From Bradyrhizobium cajani (GTDB taxonomy: Bacteria > Pseudomonadota > Alphaproteobacteria > Rhizobiales > Xanthobacteraceae): a DNA stretch of 64,000 nt. Position numbers and translations under genes: made by a program. The notes under the pieces were generated by a model, which saw nothing but the letters and a program-made list of their open reading frames with translations, was not told where the DNA came from and did not search any database. The stretch covers positions 1-64,000 of the forward strand of contig NZ_WQNE01000021.1 of the NCBI RefSeq assembly GCF_009759665.1, written 5' to 3'. Position 1 is the stretch's first letter. Every line of letters begins with the position of its first letter. Shown piece by piece: positions 27,875-36,936 of this stretch.

Positions 27875-28732
27875 ATGGATCACTCCAGTCTCGCAGGGCG
27901 CATCTTCCGTGGCGTCGCGCTTGCGCTCGTGCTCGCCTTCTTCATGTTTCCGATCGTCTGGATCTTCCTGATGTCGTTCCAGACCAACGAGCAGATATTG
28001 CGGATCCCGCCGCATATCCTGTTCGAGCCGACGCTTGCGAACTACCAGGCCTTGATCTCGGGGCAGCTCAGGACAGCGGCCGGCAATCTCGAAATCTCGT
28101 TCATGCGCAACCTCATAAACAGTTTTGCGCTGTCGAGCGCGGCCGTATTCCTGGCCTTGCTGCTTGGCGTGCCCGCGGCCTACGCCTTTGCGCGGTTTAA
28201 GTTCCGGCTCGGTGAGACCATCGCGTTTACGCTGCTCTCGTTCCGCTTCGCCCCGCCGCTGCTCGTGCTGCTGCCGCTGTCGCTCTACTACCAGCAGCTC
28301 GGTCTCAACGATACCTATTTCGGCATCGTCTGGGTCTACCAGCTCATTGCGCTACCGTTGATCCTGTGGATCGTGCGCGGCTATTTCGAGGACATCAGTC
28401 CCGACATTGAGCATGCCTATCGTCTGGCCGGCCACACTTGGCGCGAGGCGTTCACGCGGATTGCGGTGCCGCTCGCCGGCCCCGGCATCGCGGCCGCCGG
28501 CCTGCTCTCCTTCATCTTCTGCTGGAACAACTTCGTGTTCGCACTGATCCTGGCCTCGGCCGACAAGCAGCCGGTCACGGTGGGAGCGCTGGCATTCGTC
28601 ACCGCGTCCGGCATTCAGTACGGCCAGATCGCAGCTGCGATCGTGCTCTCGGTCACGCCGACCCTGTTGCTCGCGTTATACGCGCAGCGCTATCTGGTCG
28701 AAGGCCTGTCGCTCGGTGCGGTGAAAGGCTGA
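27875..28732 (+). CDS. ABC transporter permease (MalG-like)
   Basis: This 285-residue membrane protein has six hydrophobic segments and the coupling loop EHAYRLAGHTWREAFTRIAVPLAGPG. The usual EAA start is replaced by EHAYRLAG, a modest variation. It has a good GGGAGGAG ribosome site 16 bp after the previous gene. It pairs with the MalF-like permease to form the channel. Confidence 0.88.
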   Translation: MDHSSLAGRIFRGVALALVLAFFMFPIVWIFLMSFQTNEQILRIPPHILFEPTLANYQALISGQLRTAAGNLEISFMRNLINSFALSSAAVFLALLLGVPAAYAFARFKFRLGETIAFTLLSFRFAPPLLVLLPLSLYYQQLGLNDTYFGIVWVYQLIALPLILWIVRGYFEDISPDIEHAYRLAGHTWREAFTRIAVPLAGPGIAAAGLLSFIFCWNNFVFALILASADKQPVTVGALAFVTASGIQYGQIAAAIVLSVTPTLLLALYAQRYLVEGLSLGAVKG

Positions 28733-28737
28733 AAACT

Positions 28738-29844
28738 ATGGCGCGTCTCGAACTCAACGCCGTCGGCAAGTCGTTCGGTCCGGTCCGCTGCGCCGAGGAT
28801 CTGTCGCTGGCCGTCGAGCCCGGCGAAATCGTCGCGGTGTTCGGCCCGTCCGGCAGCGGCAAGACCGTGCTCCTGCGCATGATTGCCGGCATGTTCGAGC
28901 CCGACGAAGGAGACATCCTGGTCGGTGGCCAATCGATCGTGGGCGCTCCGCCGGAGCGGCGCGGGATCGGCATGGCCTTCCAGAATTTTGCTTTGTTTCC
29001 GCATATGAGCGCGCAGGACAACATCGCGAGCGGCCTGCGCGCGAGGGCGGCTGCCGGAGAGGTCGCCGCCCGGGTCAAGTCGATCAGCCGGCTCCTGAAG
29101 ATCGAGCACGTGCTCGGTCACATGCCCCGCGAGCTGTCGAACGGGCAGAAGCAGCGCACCGCGCTCGCGCGTGCGCTGATCGGAAATCCGGAGGTGCTGC
29201 TGCTCGACGATCCCTTGCGCAACGTCGATGCCAAGCTTCGCTACGAGATGCGCCTGGAATTGCCGAGCCTGTTGCGGCGGAGTTCGGCTGCGGTGCTCTA
29301 TGTCACCCAGGACTACCGCGAGGCGATGGCGATCGCCGACAGGATCGCGGTCCTTATCGGCGGCCGTCTGGTGCAGGTCGCGCGTCCCGAGGAGATCTAT
29401 GCAAGGCCGGCATCCGTTGCCGTTGCGCGTCTGTTCGGCGATCCAAGCATCAATCTCGCCGAGGTCGAGCCGGTCGCCGGGCAAGGATCTCTCAATGCAG
29501 AGGTTGCGGGGACGCCCGTTCGCCTCGATGCCGCCGATCGCCAGGTTGCGGATCATGGTCCGTGCTGGCTTGGCGTTCGTCCGGACGATCTGCTCATCTC
29601 CCGCCAGGCGGGCGAGAACGCGATCCCTGCGCGCGTTGTCGCAATCACGCCGATGCATGAGAAGGCCGTGCTGCTATTGCGCTTTTCCGACGGCTCCGAA
29701 TGGCTGGCGGCCCTGCCGCAGAACTCAGCCATGGCGAGCGCCGAGGACGGCGTGTTCGTTCGCTTCGCGCCGGAAGCCGCTCTCCTCTTCGACCGTGCGA
29801 CGGGCCTGCGCGTCGGCCTACCGCACCGGCGGCAGGCGGCGTGA
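28738..29844 (+). CDS. ABC transporter ATPase 1 (MalK-like, altered catalytic residues)
   Basis: This 368-residue ATPase has a nucleotide-binding domain (about 1-235) and a C-terminal TOBE/OB-like domain. Walker A is GPSGSGKT (36-43), and the Q-loop glutamine is Q82. The signature is LSNGQ (133-137). Walker B reads LLLDD: the catalytic glutamate is aspartate (D158). The H-loop histidine is glutamine (VTQDYREA, Q191). This cassette is therefore probably a poor hydrolase in its own site. It starts 5 bp after the MalG-like gene and is followed by a second ATPase, so the importer likely uses a heterodimer, as in the GlpS/GlpT glycerol importer of rhizobia. Confidence 0.88.
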   Translation: MARLELNAVGKSFGPVRCAEDLSLAVEPGEIVAVFGPSGSGKTVLLRMIAGMFEPDEGDILVGGQSIVGAPPERRGIGMAFQNFALFPHMSAQDNIASGLRARAAAGEVAARVKSISRLLKIEHVLGHMPRELSNGQKQRTALARALIGNPEVLLLDDPLRNVDAKLRYEMRLELPSLLRRSSAAVLYVTQDYREAMAIADRIAVLIGGRLVQVARPEEIYARPASVAVARLFGDPSINLAEVEPVAGQGSLNAEVAGTPVRLDAADRQVADHGPCWLGVRPDDLLISRQAGENAIPARVVAITPMHEKAVLLLRFSDGSEWLAALPQNSAMASAEDGVFVRFAPEAALLFDRATGLRVGLPHRRQAA

Positions 29845-29854
29845 AAAGAGCAAG

Positions 29855-30976
29855 ATGACTATGGACATGCTCGAGATCAGGAACGTGGACAAGGTCTACC
29901 AGAGCCGCGGCAAGCCGCCGGTCCATGCCGTGCGTGCGCTCGATATGAAGGTCGGGAAGGGCGAGATCGTCGCGCTTCTGGGCTCGTCCGGCTGCGGCAA
30001 GACCTCGACCCTGCGGATGATCGCGGGCTTCGAGAGCGTCACATCGGGCGCGATTACGCTAGGGCAGCGACGGATCGACGAGTTGCCGCCAGCGCGGCGC
30101 AAGGTGGCGATGGCCTTCGAAGGCTATTCGCTCTACCCGCCGCTCACCGTTCGCGAGAACATCGCCTTTGCCTTGAAGGCGCAGCAACTCTCGCATGGTG
30201 AGGTCTCGCGCCGCGTCGATGCGATCGCGCGGCTGGTGGAAATCGAGGACATTCTCGACAGTTATCCACGCTCGATCTCCGGCGGGCAGCAGCAGCGCGT
30301 TTCCCTGGCACGGGCCCTGGTGCGCGACGCCGATCTCTATCTGCTCGACGAGCCGATGGGGCAGCTTGAGCCCCAGCTCCGCGCGGTGCTGCGCGGGCGG
30401 ATCAAGGGGTTGCTCGCCGAGCGCGGGATGACGGCAATCTTCGTCACCCACGACCAGACCGAGGCGAGCGCGCTCGCCGATCGCATCGCGGTCATGGAGG
30501 ACGGTGTGCTTCAGCAATTCGCGAGCGAAAGGGAATTGAAGGAGCGTCCCGCCAACCTGTTCGTCGCGAGCTTTATCGGTGAGCCGCCGATGAATCTTCT
30601 CGAGACCGAGGTCAGCAGCGCCGACGGCGGCATCCGCCTGTCGGTCGGCGCGGATGTGACGTGCCAGATCGAGGGGCGAACGCTGGAGCAGACCGCGCGG
30701 CAGATGCTCGAGCGGACCGCACGTGTCCGCGTCGGCATCCGGCCGCAGAAGATTACCGTCGGCAGCGGCGGCGTGCGCGTGCGTGTCGTCTCCAACCAGT
30801 GGCTGGGCGACCAATCGCATGTCGCGGGCGAATATGATGGCCGTCTCCTCATCGCGGTGACGCCGAACAAGATCGCGGCGCGGCCGGGGGACATCATTCC
30901 CTTTGGACTCGAGGCGCGGCACCTCCACCTGTTCGGCGCCGACGGCACCTGCATTCGCCACGCGGAGGCGGCCTGA
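29855..30976 (+). CDS. ABC transporter ATPase 2 (MalK-like)
   Basis: This 373-residue MalK-type ATPase has Walker A GSSGCGKT (43-50), signature ISGGQQQR (141-148), Walker B LYLLDEP with catalytic E166, and an H-loop histidine (VTHDQTEA, H199). The Q-loop glutamine is replaced by glutamate (FEGYSLYPP, E89). A TOBE-like domain fills the last 130 residues. It should provide the main hydrolytic site in a heterodimer with the ATPase encoded 10 bp upstream. The gene is followed at 2 bp by the polyol kinase gene. Confidence 0.88.
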   Translation: MTMDMLEIRNVDKVYQSRGKPPVHAVRALDMKVGKGEIVALLGSSGCGKTSTLRMIAGFESVTSGAITLGQRRIDELPPARRKVAMAFEGYSLYPPLTVRENIAFALKAQQLSHGEVSRRVDAIARLVEIEDILDSYPRSISGGQQQRVSLARALVRDADLYLLDEPMGQLEPQLRAVLRGRIKGLLAERGMTAIFVTHDQTEASALADRIAVMEDGVLQQFASERELKERPANLFVASFIGEPPMNLLETEVSSADGGIRLSVGADVTCQIEGRTLEQTARQMLERTARVRVGIRPQKITVGSGGVRVRVVSNQWLGDQSHVAGEYDGRLLIAVTPNKIAARPGDIIPFGLEARHLHLFGADGTCIRHAEAA

Positions 30977-30978
30977 TC

Positions 30979-32559
30979 ATGCGTACCTCGCCGAACCGCG
31001 ACGTCATCATCGGCATTGATGCCGGCACGTCCCTGATCAAGACGGTCGCGTTCACGCACGACGGCCGGCAGCTTGGCGAATACGCACTGCCGAACAGCTA
31101 CACGACATCAGCCGGCGGGCATGTCGAGCAGGACATGGCGCGGACCTGGAATGACACCGTTGCCGCGCTGCGCGGCCTGGTGGCGGCGGTCCCCGATCTC
31201 GCGTCGCGGCTCGCGGCGATCGCCGTGACCGGGCAGGGCGACGGCACCTGGCTGATCGACGACGACGGCCGTCCCGTCGCACCGGCCTTGCTTTGGCTGG
31301 ATTCGCGCGCGGCCGGCCTCGTCGAGCGGATCCGCGACAGCGAACGCAACGAGGTACTCTATCGGCGAACCGGCTCGGGCCTTAATGCCTGCCAGCAGGG
31401 GCCTCAACTGGCATGGCTGCAGGCCCACGCGCCGGAAAGTCTGTCGCGCGCCCGCACCGCCTTCCACTGCAAGGACTGGCTCTACTTCCTGCTCACCGGC
31501 GAGCGCGCGACCGATCCGTCGGAGGCGACCTTCTCCTGCGGCGATTTCCGCAAGCGCCGGTTCGACGCCGAAACCGCCCGCCTGATCGGGATCGCCGATT
31601 GCATGGCCATGTTTCCCGACGTCGTCGACGGCGTCGTGGCCACGCATCCGCTCGATGCCGGTGCAGCGCGCGAGATCGGCCTGCCGCAAGGTGTCCCGGT
31701 CTCGCTCGGCTATGTCGACGTGATCTGCAATGCGCTGGGCGCGGGCCTCTACGATCCGGCGCCGGACGTCGGCTGCACCATCATCGGCTCGACCGGCATG
31801 CATATGCGCCTCGCGCCAAGCGCCGATGCGGTAGTCCTCAATGCCGAGGCGACTGGCTACACCATGCCGTTTCCGGTCCCCGGTCACTACGCTCAGATGC
31901 AATCCAACATGGCGGCGACGCTGAACATCGACTGGCTGCTGGACCTCGCACGCGACCTGCTCGCCGCCGAGGGTATCGCGCGCTCGCGCGCCGACCTGAT
32001 CGGGAGGCTCGATGAGCGGGTCATGCAGGCGCATCCCGGCGAGCTGCTTTTTCATCCCTTCATCTCCGATGCCGGCGAGCGCGGCCCCTTCGTCGCGCAC
32101 GAGGCCTGCGCGCAATTCCTGGGCCTGCGCACCCGTCACGGCTATTGGGATCTGATGCGCGCAGTCATGGAAGGGCTCGCCTTCGCCGCCCGCGATTGCT
32201 ACGCCGCCATGGGCGCTCTGCCGCGCGATGTGCGCATCACCGGCGGCGCAGCGCGCAGCCGCGCGCTCGGCGCGATCCTCGGCGCTGCGCTCGAATGCAA
32301 CGTGCGCGTCTGTAGCCGCGGCGAGGCGGGGGCTGCGGGCGCCGCCATGATCGCGGCGGTGGCGACCGGCCTCTATCCGGACATGACGGCCTGCGCGGAT
32401 GTGTGGGTGCGGCCATATCTTGCGACGCCGCAAACGCCGGACGCGGCACTGGCATCGCATTATGGGCGGCTGTTTCCGGCCTATCTGGACGCCAGGCTCG
32501 CGGCGCGGCCGGTCTGGAAGCAACTCGCGGCCGTGCGTGCGGGAGCCGGTCATGCCTAG
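30979..32559 (+). CDS. FGGY-family polyol kinase, EryA (erythritol kinase)-like
   Basis: This 526-residue FGGY kinase has IIGIDAGTSLIKTVAF at the start, AVTGQGDGTWLIDDDG, LNACQQGPQLAWL, HCKDWLYFLLTG, ATDPSEATFSCG, LGYVDVICNALGAGLYD and STGMHMR. From memory this series closely matches rhizobial and Brucella erythritol kinase EryA, more so than glycerol or xylulose kinases. It would phosphorylate the imported polyol, for erythritol giving L-erythritol 4-phosphate. It follows the importer at 2 bp and overlaps the next gene by 8 bp. The substrate could also be another C4 or C5 sugar alcohol. Confidence 0.85.
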   Translation: MRTSPNRDVIIGIDAGTSLIKTVAFTHDGRQLGEYALPNSYTTSAGGHVEQDMARTWNDTVAALRGLVAAVPDLASRLAAIAVTGQGDGTWLIDDDGRPVAPALLWLDSRAAGLVERIRDSERNEVLYRRTGSGLNACQQGPQLAWLQAHAPESLSRARTAFHCKDWLYFLLTGERATDPSEATFSCGDFRKRRFDAETARLIGIADCMAMFPDVVDGVVATHPLDAGAAREIGLPQGVPVSLGYVDVICNALGAGLYDPAPDVGCTIIGSTGMHMRLAPSADAVVLNAEATGYTMPFPVPGHYAQMQSNMAATLNIDWLLDLARDLLAAEGIARSRADLIGRLDERVMQAHPGELLFHPFISDAGERGPFVAHEACAQFLGLRTRHGYWDLMRAVMEGLAFAARDCYAAMGALPRDVRITGGAARSRALGAILGAALECNVRVCSRGEAGAAGAAMIAAVATGLYPDMTACADVWVRPYLATPQTPDAALASHYGRLFPAYLDARLAARPVWKQLAAVRAGAGHA

Positions 32560-33592
32560 CAAGATTGCCATCGTCGGGGACCGCTTCATGCTACCGAAGG
32601 TCTTTGCCGAACGGATCACGGCGGCCTGCGGCGATGCCATCGACCTCCGCGTTCTGGAGCAGCCATGGCCGGACGAGCCGATGGAGCATGGCTATGCCGG
32701 ATCCAAGCTCGATGGACTGAAGGAGTTCATGGGCGATCCCGACGAGGTCGTCGACTTCATTGGCGACGCCGCGCTGCTGGTGACGCATCTTGCGCCGATC
32801 TCACGATCGATGCTCCAGCGTCTGCCGAACCTCAAATTCATCGCGGTCTCGCGCGGCGGCCCGGTCAATATCGACATGCAGGCCGCGCGCGATCACAAGG
32901 TGCTGGTGGTCAACACGCCCGGCCGCAATGCCAGCGCAGTGGCCGAGTTTACCATCGGCGCCATTCTCGCCGAAACGCGCCTGATCCGCAGCGGACATGA
33001 ATCCCTGCGTGGCGGCGAATGGCGCGGCGACCTCTATCGCGCCGATCGCACCGGGCGCGAGCTCGGCGAGATGACCGTCGGCATCGTCGGCTATGGCGCG
33101 ATCGGCACCCGCGTGGTTAAGCTGCTCAAGGCGTTCGGCTGCAAGATCCTGGTGACGGACCCCTACGTCCAGCTCAGCGCGCAGGATCGCAATGACGGCG
33201 TCGAGCATGTTGGTTTGAGCGAACTCCTGGCGCGCGCCGACGTTATCAGCCTGCATGCGCGCGTGACCGCCGAGACCACCGGCTTCATCGATCGCGCGGC
33301 GCTGGCGCAGGTCAAGTCGGGCGCCATCTTCATCAATACGGCGCGTGGGCCCCTGGTCGACTACCAGGCGCTGTTCGAGGCGCTGTCTGCCGGGCGGCTC
33401 GGCGGGGCTATGCTCGACACGTTTGCCGTGGAGCCTGTGCCGGCCGACTGGCCGCTCCTGCAACTGCCCAATGTCACGCTGACGCCCCATATTGCGGGGG
33501 CCTCGCTGCGCACCGTCACCATTGCCGCCGATCAGGCGGCGGAAGAAGTTCGCCGCTATCTTGCCGGCGAGCCGCCACTCAATCCGTGCTGA
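32552..33592 (+). CDS. D-2-hydroxyacid dehydrogenase (NAD(P)-dependent)
   Basis: This 346-residue protein has the D-isomer-specific 2-hydroxyacid dehydrogenase fold. The Rossmann motif is VGIVGYGAIGTRVV. The catalytic arginine lies in FINTARGPLVDY, the glutamate in LDTFAVEP and the histidine in LTPHIAGAS. It interconverts a 2-hydroxy acid and a 2-keto acid, as in glyoxylate reductase, phosphoglycerate or phosphoerythronate dehydrogenase. The ATG at 32552 overlaps the kinase gene by 8 bp and has GGGAG upstream. In this operon it may handle an acid derived from the aldolase product or a phosphorylated tetronate; this is a guess. Confidence 0.87.
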   Translation: MPSKIAIVGDRFMLPKVFAERITAACGDAIDLRVLEQPWPDEPMEHGYAGSKLDGLKEFMGDPDEVVDFIGDAALLVTHLAPISRSMLQRLPNLKFIAVSRGGPVNIDMQAARDHKVLVVNTPGRNASAVAEFTIGAILAETRLIRSGHESLRGGEWRGDLYRADRTGRELGEMTVGIVGYGAIGTRVVKLLKAFGCKILVTDPYVQLSAQDRNDGVEHVGLSELLARADVISLHARVTAETTGFIDRAALAQVKSGAIFINTARGPLVDYQALFEALSAGRLGGAMLDTFAVEPVPADWPLLQLPNVTLTPHIAGASLRTVTIAADQAAEEVRRYLAGEPPLNPC

Positions 33593-33611
33593 AGACGAAA
33601 GGGATCTTGCC

Positions 33612-34355
33612 ATGACCCGCGAGGAACGACAGTTGCGCGAGGCGATCATCGCCAAGTGCCGGTGGATGAACGCATCGAGCCTCAATCAGGGCACGTCGGG
33701 CAACATCTCCGCCCGCTACGAGGATCGGATGCTGATCACGCCCTCTGCGACACCCTATGACGCGATGAAGCCGGAGATGATCGCCGCGATGCCGATCGCG
33801 CGCGATGACGGCTCCTGGGAGGGACCGTTGCAGCCGTCGACCGAATGGCGCTTCCATCTCGACATCATGCGCGGCCGCCCCGATGTCGGCAGCGTCGTCC
33901 ACACCCATTCGACCTATGCGACCGTGCTTGCGATCGCACGCAAGCCGATCCCGGCCTGCCACTACATGATGGCCGCGTTCGGCGGCAATGACATTCGCTG
34001 CGCCGGCTACGCCCGCTACGGCACGGCGGAATTGTCCGAGCTGGCGCTCGCTGCGCTCGAGGGCCGCAACGGCTGCCTTCTGGCCAATCACGGCATGATC
34101 GCGGTTGGCGCCAACCTCGACAAGGCGATGTGGCTGGCGGTCGAGCTCGAGACCATCGCTCGCCAATATTATCTCTCGCTTGCCTTGGGATCGCCGCACA
34201 TTCTCAGCGAAGCCGAGATCGCCGACACCGCGAAGGGATTTTCGACCTACGGGCTCCAGCAGCCCAAGGCATCCAAGCCGAAGCCGGGCAGGGCAGGCGC
34301 ATCGGCAAAGGCGGCAGCGCGGCAACGGGTCGAGAAGAAGCGCAGCAGGACGTGA
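33612..34355 (+). CDS. Class II aldolase (L-fuculose-phosphate aldolase-like)
   Basis: This 247-residue protein matches the FucA-type aldolase family: LNQGTSGNISARYEDRMLITPS, catalytic glutamate in PSTEWRFHLDIM, zinc-site histidines in VVHTHSTYATVL and ANHGMIAVG. It should cleave a ketose 1-phosphate to DHAP and an aldehyde. The last 35 residues are rich in K, A and R and lie outside the domain. ATG at 33612 has AAAGGGA upstream. Its stop shares one base with the start of the GlpD-like gene, so the two are coupled. Confidence 0.87.
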   Translation: MTREERQLREAIIAKCRWMNASSLNQGTSGNISARYEDRMLITPSATPYDAMKPEMIAAMPIARDDGSWEGPLQPSTEWRFHLDIMRGRPDVGSVVHTHSTYATVLAIARKPIPACHYMMAAFGGNDIRCAGYARYGTAELSELALAALEGRNGCLLANHGMIAVGANLDKAMWLAVELETIARQYYLSLALGSPHILSEAEIADTAKGFSTYGLQQPKASKPKPGRAGASAKAAARQRVEKKRSRT

Positions 34356-35863
34356 TGACCGAGACTGCGCCGCACGCGGGCAGGGATCACGAGCTGGTCG
34401 ATATCGCGATTATCGGCGGTGGCATCAACGGGGCCGGCATCGCGCGCGATGCGGCGGGGCGCGGCCTGAAGGTCCTGCTTTGCGAGAAGGGCGATCTGGG
34501 CGGGGGCACCTCGTCGCGCTCGGGCAAGCTCGTTCACGGCGGGCTGCGCTATCTCGAATATTACGAGTTCCGCCTCGTGCGCGAGGCCTTAATCGAGCGC
34601 GAGGTCCTGCTCGCCTCCGCGCCGCACATCATCTGGCCGATGCGTTTCGTGCTGCCGCATTCGCCGAAGCAGCGGCCGGCCTGGCTCATTCGAGCCGGCC
34701 TGTTTCTTTACGATCACCTCGGCGGCCGCAAGCTTCTGCCGCCGAGCCGTGGTCTCGATCTCACGCATGCGCCTGAGGGCGCGCCGCTGCGTCCCGAATT
34801 TCGCCGCGGCTTCGAATATTCGGATTGCTGGGTCGATGACGCCCGGCTCGTGATCCTCAATCTGGTCGATGCCGCGCGCAACGGCACGATCGTCCTGCCT
34901 CGCACCCGCGCCTTGCGCGCGCGCCTGGAAGGGGACGCATGGCAGCTGGAGATGCAGGGTGATGACGGCGGGGTGCAGATCGTCAGGGCGCGCGCGCTGA
35001 TCAATGCAGCCGGGCCGTGGGTCCAGGATGTCGTCCAGGATGTCGTGGGGCTGAACTCCTCGCACAATGTGCGGATGGTCAAGGGCAGCCATATCGTGGT
35101 GCCGAAATTCTGGAGCGGAGCGCAGGCCTATCTGCTTCAGAACGAGGACCAGCGCGTCATCTTCGTCAATCCCTACGAGAAAGATCTGGCGCTGATCGGC
35201 ACGACGGACATCCCCTATGACGGCCGTGCGGAGGATGTCGCGATCGACGACGGCGAGGTCGCCTATTTGCTCGGCGTGTTGCGCCGCTACTTTCGCGTCC
35301 CCCCGGACCAGCGGCAGATCGTCCATGCCTTTTCCGGCGTCCGGCCGCTTTACGATGACAATGCCGCCAATCCGTCGGCGGTGACGCGCGACTATGTTTT
35401 CGAGGTTCATGGTGGGCCAGAGGCGCCGCCGCTGCTCTCGATCTTCGGCGGCAAGATCACGACCTATCGTCGGCTCGCAGAGCAGGCGTTGCAGCGTCTC
35501 AAGCCGTGGTTCCCGACGATGGCGCAGGCCTGGACGGCGGGACGGCCGTTGCCGGGGGGTGATATCGGCAGCGACTTCGATGCCTTCATCGTCCAGCTGG
35601 CCCGCGAATATCCCGATCTGCCGCGCAAGCTGGTCCACCACTACGCCCGCCTGTACGGCACGCGGGCGCGCGAGCTGCTGGGTCCGGCCCGCGTTTCGGC
35701 TGATCTCGGCCGGCATTTCGGAGGAGACTTCTACGAACGTGAGGCCGCGTTTCTGCGCGAGACCGAATGGGCCAAAAGGCCCGGCGATTTCCTGGATCGG
35801 CGCACCAAGCATGGCTTGCGTCTGACGACGGCGCAACGGGACGCCTTTGCCAGCTTCGTCTAG
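34355..35863 (+). CDS. glpD: FAD-dependent glycerol-3-phosphate dehydrogenase family protein (GlpD/EryB-like)
   Basis: This 502-residue flavoprotein opens with the dinucleotide motif IIGGGINGAGIARDAAGRG and continues with LGGGTSSRSGKLVHGGLRYLEYYEF, the GlpD substrate and FAD region, then FGGKITTYRRLAEQAL and a C-terminal domain. It oxidises a polyol phosphate (sn-glycerol 3-phosphate in GlpD, erythritol phosphate in EryB) and passes electrons to quinone at the inner membrane. It is the last gene of the rightward operon, sharing one base with the aldolase stop codon. Given the EryA-like kinase upstream, the physiological substrate may be the phosphate of the imported polyol instead of glycerol phosphate. 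Confidence 0.87.
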   Translation: MTETAPHAGRDHELVDIAIIGGGINGAGIARDAAGRGLKVLLCEKGDLGGGTSSRSGKLVHGGLRYLEYYEFRLVREALIEREVLLASAPHIIWPMRFVLPHSPKQRPAWLIRAGLFLYDHLGGRKLLPPSRGLDLTHAPEGAPLRPEFRRGFEYSDCWVDDARLVILNLVDAARNGTIVLPRTRALRARLEGDAWQLEMQGDDGGVQIVRARALINAAGPWVQDVVQDVVGLNSSHNVRMVKGSHIVVPKFWSGAQAYLLQNEDQRVIFVNPYEKDLALIGTTDIPYDGRAEDVAIDDGEVAYLLGVLRRYFRVPPDQRQIVHAFSGVRPLYDDNAANPSAVTRDYVFEVHGGPEAPPLLSIFGGKITTYRRLAEQALQRLKPWFPTMAQAWTAGRPLPGGDIGSDFDAFIVQLAREYPDLPRKLVHHYARLYGTRARELLGPARVSADLGRHFGGDFYEREAAFLRETEWAKRPGDFLDRRTKHGLRLTTAQRDAFASFV

Positions 35864-35880
35864 TCGGCGCCATGGCGCCT

Positions 35881-35902
35881 CGCAGGGACATGCGTCTCTG
35901 CG
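35881..35902 (+). terminator. Hairpin at the end of the polyol operon
   Basis: CGCAGGGAC (35881-35889) and GTCTCTGCG (35894-35902) form a 9-bp stem with one G-U pair and a 4-nt loop, 17 bp after the glpD-like stop. A 14-bp palindrome GGCGCCATGGCGCC lies just before it. No T-tract follows, so termination is inferred from position. Confidence 0.4.
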
Positions 35903-36060
35903 TCACCTACCTGCCGTATCCCGAGAGAGGCGGTCGCCCCTCTTTCATCATCGCGACACATAATCTTCCTACAGGGAATGTAAGCAAGTGTTCCGAGCTG
36001 GCAGTGCGAATCCTTCGCAGTGCCGCTAGCTGTCCGAAAGCTCGCAAATCCCGTTCCGCT

Positions 36061-36936
36061 TCAGCGCGCGCCCTTCGGCTTCGAACCGAACAGGTTGTGC
36101 GTCCCGCTGATGCTCACCGTTCCCGAGCACTCGAATCCGCCGAAAATTCCGCAGGAGCCGGTGACTGTCACGCGCAAGTCCTTGCGCCGGTAGATGTCGA
36201 CCGAAATGCCCAGGCGCGAAAAGTCATTCGCGCTGTTCGGCAGGATCAGGTCGATGTGTTCGGCCGCCCAGCGCGGCAGTGGTAGGCTGGTCTTCCAGAA
36301 CAGCTCATTGCCGGCGTGGTGCGCGAAATTCGGCCCGACCGTGAGTGCACCGTTCGCGCCCTCGAACACGAAGCCCGTTTCGTCGATGTGAACGTTCACC
36401 CGATCGGGTGCTACTGCGAAATGCAGCGACGTGATGTCTTGCGGCTGCGGTTCCTTACCGAACTGCGAACTGTAGGCGTCGCTCCACTGCCCGCGGTGGC
36501 GTCCGAGCCCAAAGCCGTGGCGGCCTGGGAGGTCTCGTGTTGAGAGTGGCCTCTCGGACAGCTTTGGGCGCCAGATCTCCCGAAACCCGATGCCGATCGT
36601 CGCGGCCATCGACAGATCCAGGGCCCAATGCGACGGCTTCTCCGGGCTTTTGCCTTCGGCGAAGGCGTCGAATCCGTCCGGCGTCTTGGCAATGCGCAGC
36701 TTCTTGATCAGGTCTTCCCAGTTTTTCGGCAGGAAGGTAACGCCGTCGAGCGTGTTCGTTGCGGCCGCGACACCGTACTTCTGGAGCTGGTGCCGGATGT
36801 AGGGCTTTTCGTCATAAAGGCGCACATCCGGGTTGGATCCCGCGAAGTAATTCGTGAGATCGATCTGCGGCCGAAACATGGTGAGCCGCGCCGCGATCTT
36901 CCGGTACGTGTCGGTCGTCGTCGGACTGGTGGTCAT
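36061..36936 (-). CDS. Hypothetical protein, unknown function
   Basis: I do not recognise this 291-residue protein. It has no signal peptide and no membrane segment. The first 110 residues look mixed alpha/beta, and the last 120 are beta-rich (VNVHIDETGFVFEG, LRVTVTGSCGIFGGFECSG). The ATG at 36936 (MTTSPTTTDTYRKI) has GGAGG 9 bp upstream and is preferred to an upstream in-frame start. It is divergent from a HExxH-containing gene and lies next to the T6SS, so an accessory or effector-related role is possible, but nothing in the sequence proves this. Confidence 0.7.
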   Translation of the reverse strand: MTTSPTTTDTYRKIAARLTMFRPQIDLTNYFAGSNPDVRLYDEKPYIRHQLQKYGVAAATNTLDGVTFLPKNWEDLIKKLRIAKTPDGFDAFAEGKSPEKPSHWALDLSMAATIGIGFREIWRPKLSERPLSTRDLPGRHGFGLGRHRGQWSDAYSSQFGKEPQPQDITSLHFAVAPDRVNVHIDETGFVFEGANGALTVGPNFAHHAGNELFWKTSLPLPRWAAEHIDLILPNSANDFSRLGISVDIYRRKDLRVTVTGSCGIFGGFECSGTVSISGTHNLFGSKPKGAR

